Shown: one piece after another, positions 61,336-64,000 of the stretch
How the letters are laid out: each line of letters opens with the position of its first letter
Position numbering within the stretch: the stretch's first letter is position 1
NCBI GenBank assembly: GCA_963732635.1
Contig: CAVTAL010000024.1
Coordinates: forward strand, 92,818-156,817
Length of the DNA: 64,000 bases
From: JAKFWF01 sp963732635
GTDB lineage: Bacteria; Pseudomonadota; Alphaproteobacteria; Rhizobiales; Hyphomicrobiaceae
Reading direction: 5' to 3'
Program-made: the position numbers and the translations under genes
The notes under the pieces: model-generated
Seen by the model: only the letters and a program-made list of their open reading frames with translations
Told to the model about the DNA's origin: nothing
The model's database searches: none

Positions 61336-63375
61336 ATGGGCTCGCCCGCTGGCCATAACGGCCAAGCTACGTCTGCCCGGTGCATTGCACTGGTTGGCCC
61401 CTATCTCGCCGGCAAGACGACGCTTCTCGAAGCCATCCTCGCCCGCACCGAGACGATCAAGCGACAAGGTACGGTCACCGACAAGTCGACCGTCGGCGAC
61501 TCGAGCACGGAGGCCCGCGAGCACGGCATGAGCGTCGAACTCAATGTCGCCGACGTGGATTTCCTAGGCGATCGGTTCACCTTCATCGATTGCCCCGGCT
61601 CTATCGAATTCCAGCAGGAGGCCGCCGCCGCTCTTGCCGCCTGCGACGCCGCCGTCATCGTCTGCGAACCCGACCCGAAGCGGCTGCCGGCATTGCAGAC
61701 GCTGTTCAAGCAGCTCGAAGACCAGGGCATCCCGCATTTTCTGTTCCTGAACAAGATCGACACCGTCGAGACCCGGGTCCGCGATGTGATCGCACTGCTG
61801 CAGCCTGCCAGCACCAAGCCGCTGGTTCTGCGCCAGATCCCGATCTGGGAGAATGGCGTCGCCACTGGTTTCGTCGATCTCGCCCTCGAACGCGCCTTCG
61901 TCTACCGGCCGCACGCGCCGTCCGAGGCAATCAAGATGAAGCCGGCTGACCTCGATCGCGAGAAGGAAGCTCGCTTCCATATGCTGGAGCAGCTCGCCGA
62001 CTACGACGACACATTGATGGAGCAACTGCTGTCCGACCAGCCACCGAAGCCGCAGCACGTGTTCGAAGATCTCGCCAAGGAACTTCGCGAGGGGTTGATC
62101 TGCCCGGTGCTGCTCGGTTCTGCACATAACGGCAACGGCATCCTCCGCCTGATGAAGGCCCTGCGTCATGAAGTGCCGACCGTTGAAGTGACGGCAGCGC
62201 GCATGAAATTAGGCAACCCGAAGAGCGCCGCCCGCGTGATCAAGACTGCCCACACGGCGCACGGCGGCAAGCTGTCGATTGCCCGCATTCTGGCCGGCAC
62301 ATTCGTCGACGGTGCCACCATCCACGGCGGCAATGGCGTCGATGAACGTATCGGCGGGTTGTTCTCTATGCTGGGTGCCGAGACGCGGCGCCGGCAGTCA
62401 GCCACGGCCGGCGACACGGTCGCGTTCGGTCGCTTGGAACGGGTCAAGACCGGCGACACGGTAAGCCTGGAAAAGGCCGGCGTCGCGCAAGCGATCCGCG
62501 CCCCCGGTCCCGAACCGGTATGCGGCACCGCGATCGAGCTCAAGGACCGCAAGGACGAGGTCAAGCTGTCCTCGGCCCTGGCGCGGCTCGGCGAAGAGGA
62601 TCCGTCACTCACAATCCAGCACGATCCGGAAACGCATCAGGTCTTGCTGCTTGGGCACGGCGAAATGCATCTGCGTGTCACGCTGGAACGGCTAACCCGC
62701 AAGAACGGACTGAGCATCGAGCGCCAACCTCTGCGCGTGCCCTACCGCGAGACCATCAAGGGCCAGACCTCGATCCGCGGCCGGCACAAGAAGCAGTCCG
62801 GCGGTCATGGCCAGTTCGGCGACGTGGTGGTCGAGATCGAACCGCTGCCGCGCGGCTCCGGCTTGCAGTTCGACGAGCGCATCGTCGGTGGCGTGGTGCC
62901 CAAGCAGTTCATCTCGGCGGTCGAACACGGCGTGATGGATTATTTCAAGCACGGCCCGCTCGGCCATCCGGTCGTCGATGTGAAGGTGACCCTGATCGAT
63001 GGCAGTACCCACAGCGTTGACAGTTCCGACATGGCCTTCCGACAGGCGGCGCGCATCGCCATGTCGGATGGCATGCCGCAATGCCAGCCGATTCTGCTGG
63101 AACCGATCATGGCGGTCGAGATCGCGGTGCCGAACGACGCCACGGCGCGGGTCAACGGCATGATTGCCCAGCGTCGCGGCCAGATTGCCGGCTTCGATGC
63201 TCGGCCCGACTGGCCCGGCTGGGATGTCATCGAAGCCCGCTTGCCAGCGGCTGAAATGAACGACCTCATCATCGAGCTGCGCTCGGCAACGGCCGGCGTC
63301 GGCACCTTCACGTCAAAGCTCAGCCACTACACTGAGCTGACCGGTCGTCTGGCCGAAAAGGCTCTCGGACAGTAG
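61336..63375 (+). CDS. Elongation factor G-like GTPase
   Basis: 679 residues from ATG 61336, supported by AAGGAGG. The translation-GTPase domain has a Walker A GPYLAGKTTL (21-30), DCPG (85-88, in place of DTPG) and NKID (139-142). It is followed by domains II to V as in EF-G, including GEMHLRVTLERL, YRETIKGQTS, GGHGQFGDVVVEIEPL and a C-terminal GTFTSKLSHYTELTG. It lacks the longer canonical switch I of housekeeping EF-G, so it is the 'EF-G-like' (FusA2/TetM-like) class. Its role in translation or ribosome recycling is unproven. No resistance function is inferred. Confidence 0.85.
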   Translation: MGSPAGHNGQATSARCIALVGPYLAGKTTLLEAILARTETIKRQGTVTDKSTVGDSSTEAREHGMSVELNVADVDFLGDRFTFIDCPGSIEFQQEAAAALAACDAAVIVCEPDPKRLPALQTLFKQLEDQGIPHFLFLNKIDTVETRVRDVIALLQPASTKPLVLRQIPIWENGVATGFVDLALERAFVYRPHAPSEAIKMKPADLDREKEARFHMLEQLADYDDTLMEQLLSDQPPKPQHVFEDLAKELREGLICPVLLGSAHNGNGILRLMKALRHEVPTVEVTAARMKLGNPKSAARVIKTAHTAHGGKLSIARILAGTFVDGATIHGGNGVDERIGGLFSMLGAETRRRQSATAGDTVAFGRLERVKTGDTVSLEKAGVAQAIRAPGPEPVCGTAIELKDRKDEVKLSSALARLGEEDPSLTIQHDPETHQVLLLGHGEMHLRVTLERLTRKNGLSIERQPLRVPYRETIKGQTSIRGRHKKQSGGHGQFGDVVVEIEPLPRGSGLQFDERIVGGVVPKQFISAVEHGVMDYFKHGPLGHPVVDVKVTLIDGSTHSVDSSDMAFRQAARIAMSDGMPQCQPILLEPIMAVEIAVPNDATARVNGMIAQRRGQIAGFDARPDWPGWDVIEARLPAAEMNDLIIELRSATAGVGTFTSKLSHYTELTGRLAEKALGQ

Positions 63376-63546
63376 ACCGCCCGAAACATTGGCCTCGCGC
63401 CGATCTCGCGCCTCCCATGGGGCGGGGTCGGCGCATGCGGTGTGGCCTGGCCCACGAAAATTCCGCCAAATCGCCCTCACGGCAGATTGTGCGGCATCTT
63501 GTACCGGCGCACAGTGTCCCCCTCACCCGATGCCTAGGGACCGCCG

Positions 63547-64000
63547 ATGCCATTGCCCAACAAGCTCGATCGTATCGACCTCAAGATCCTAGCTGAGTTA
63601 CAGAAGCAGGGCCGGATCACCAACGTCGAGTTGGCCGATGCCGTGGGCCTTTCGCCGAGCCCTTGCCTTACGCGCGTCAAGCGCCTCGAAGCCGCCGGCT
63701 ACATCATCGGTTACAGCGCGCAGCTGGAATTGCGCAAACTCGGCGACGTTCTGACGGTATTCACCCAGGTCACCCTGTCGGATCATCGCTCCGATGACTT
63801 CGCCCGCTTCGAGGCCGCCATTCGCGGCATCGGCGAAATCGTCGAATGCCATCTGGTCAGCGGCGGCCACGACTATCTGCTGAAGTTCATCACCAACGGC
63901 GTCAGCCACTACCAGAGCGTGATTGAAATCATGCTCGAACGAAACATCGGCATCGAGAAGTACTTCAGCTACATCGTGATCAAGACGCCGTTCGTGAAGA
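63547..64000 (+). CDS. Lrp/AsnC-family regulator (partial at window end)
   Basis: The first 151 residues of an Lrp-type regulator, with the frame still open at the end of the window. The N-terminal HTH is KLDRIDLKILAELQKQGRI, then TNVELADAVGLSPSPCLTRVKRLEAAGYI. The ligand-binding RAM domain includes ECHLVSGGHDYLLKF. The sequence near the end (KYFSYIVIKTPFVK) resembles regulators placed beside amino-acid dehydrogenase or proline-oxidation genes. The downstream target cannot be seen. The 171 bases upstream hold nothing recognisable. Confidence 0.85.
   Translation, partial: MPLPNKLDRIDLKILAELQKQGRITNVELADAVGLSPSPCLTRVKRLEAAGYIIGYSAQLELRKLGDVLTVFTQVTLSDHRSDDFARFEAAIRGIGEIVECHLVSGGHDYLLKFITNGVSHYQSVIEIMLERNIGIEKYFSYIVIKTPFVK

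Noticed and set aside
61336..63375. Tetracycline-resistance ribosomal protection protein
   Set aside because: The sequence fits EF-G-like proteins in general; no feature specific to TetM-type function was seen.

Overview
The window looks like a chromosomal segment of a GC-rich alphaproteobacterium of the order Hyphomicrobiales (Rhizobiales), most like the Bradyrhizobiaceae/Xanthobacteraceae. The reasons are the high GC content, the complete alphaproteobacterial-type sox operon ending in soxCD, perfect FixK/FNR-type boxes (TTGAT-N4-ATCAA) in front of universal stress genes, a Pat-type acyl-CoA synthetase/acetyltransferase, and REP-like hairpins. This placement comes from reading gene content, not from a database search. 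No RNA genes, CRISPR arrays, insertion sequences or phage genes were recognised.

Layout. 1-11.5 kb: an extensin-like protein, a PAS protein, a caspase-like protease divergent from a metallo-beta-lactamase-fold hydrolase plus M28 peptidase pair, a staphylococcal-type nuclease, a GH114-like protein, an XdhC plus molybdenum-cofactor nucleotidyltransferase pair, a saccharopine-dehydrogenase-like plus DUF4166 pair, and YqhA. 11.5-19.2 kb: two tandem L,D-transpeptidases, accA, RidA, a creatininase-family protein and an orphan acyl-CoA carboxylase alpha subunit. 19.2-30.4 kb: a hypoxia/dormancy-type island with four universal stress proteins, an APH-like kinase/ATPase, a Pat-like acyl-CoA synthetase-acetyltransferase and a P-type ATPase fused to a hemerythrin-like domain, arranged around FixK-like boxes. 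30.9-34.7 kb: an Mla-type lipid ABC transporter with a fused MlaD-PqiC-like subunit. 34.7-42.8 kb: a catabolic cluster (FMN hydroxyacid oxidase, solute-binding protein, TauD-type dioxygenase, FAH-family hydrolase, FAD/GcvT dehydrogenase, FlK-like thioesterase) interrupted by 1.1 kb of REP-like tandem repeats. 43-56.3 kb: the sulfur-oxidation locus. 56.3-61 kb: a MalFGK-type ABC transporter with a Tat-type binding protein. 61.3-64 kb: an EF-G-like GTPase and an Lrp-family regulator cut by the window end.

The sox locus is divergent: soxA-soxX-soxR-soxT to the right and soxYZBCD-E-F-DsrE-metallohydrolase-rhodanese-YeeE to the left. With soxCD present, the expected chemistry is complete periplasmic oxidation of thiosulfate to sulfate on the SoxYZ carrier. 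SoxF/SoxE add sulfide oxidation, and the YeeE/YedE proteins handle sulfur uptake. SoxR, with two conserved cysteines, is the likely persulfide-responsive repressor.

A striking global feature is reading-frame damage. At least thirteen genes in the first 43.5 kb need one or more single-base frame corrections, while the 20 kb after that, including all of sox, reads cleanly. Several breaks come as compensating indels with conserved residues in every frame, which suggests base-calling error or very recent decay. Broken genes are therefore entered under type pseudogene with full corrected extents.
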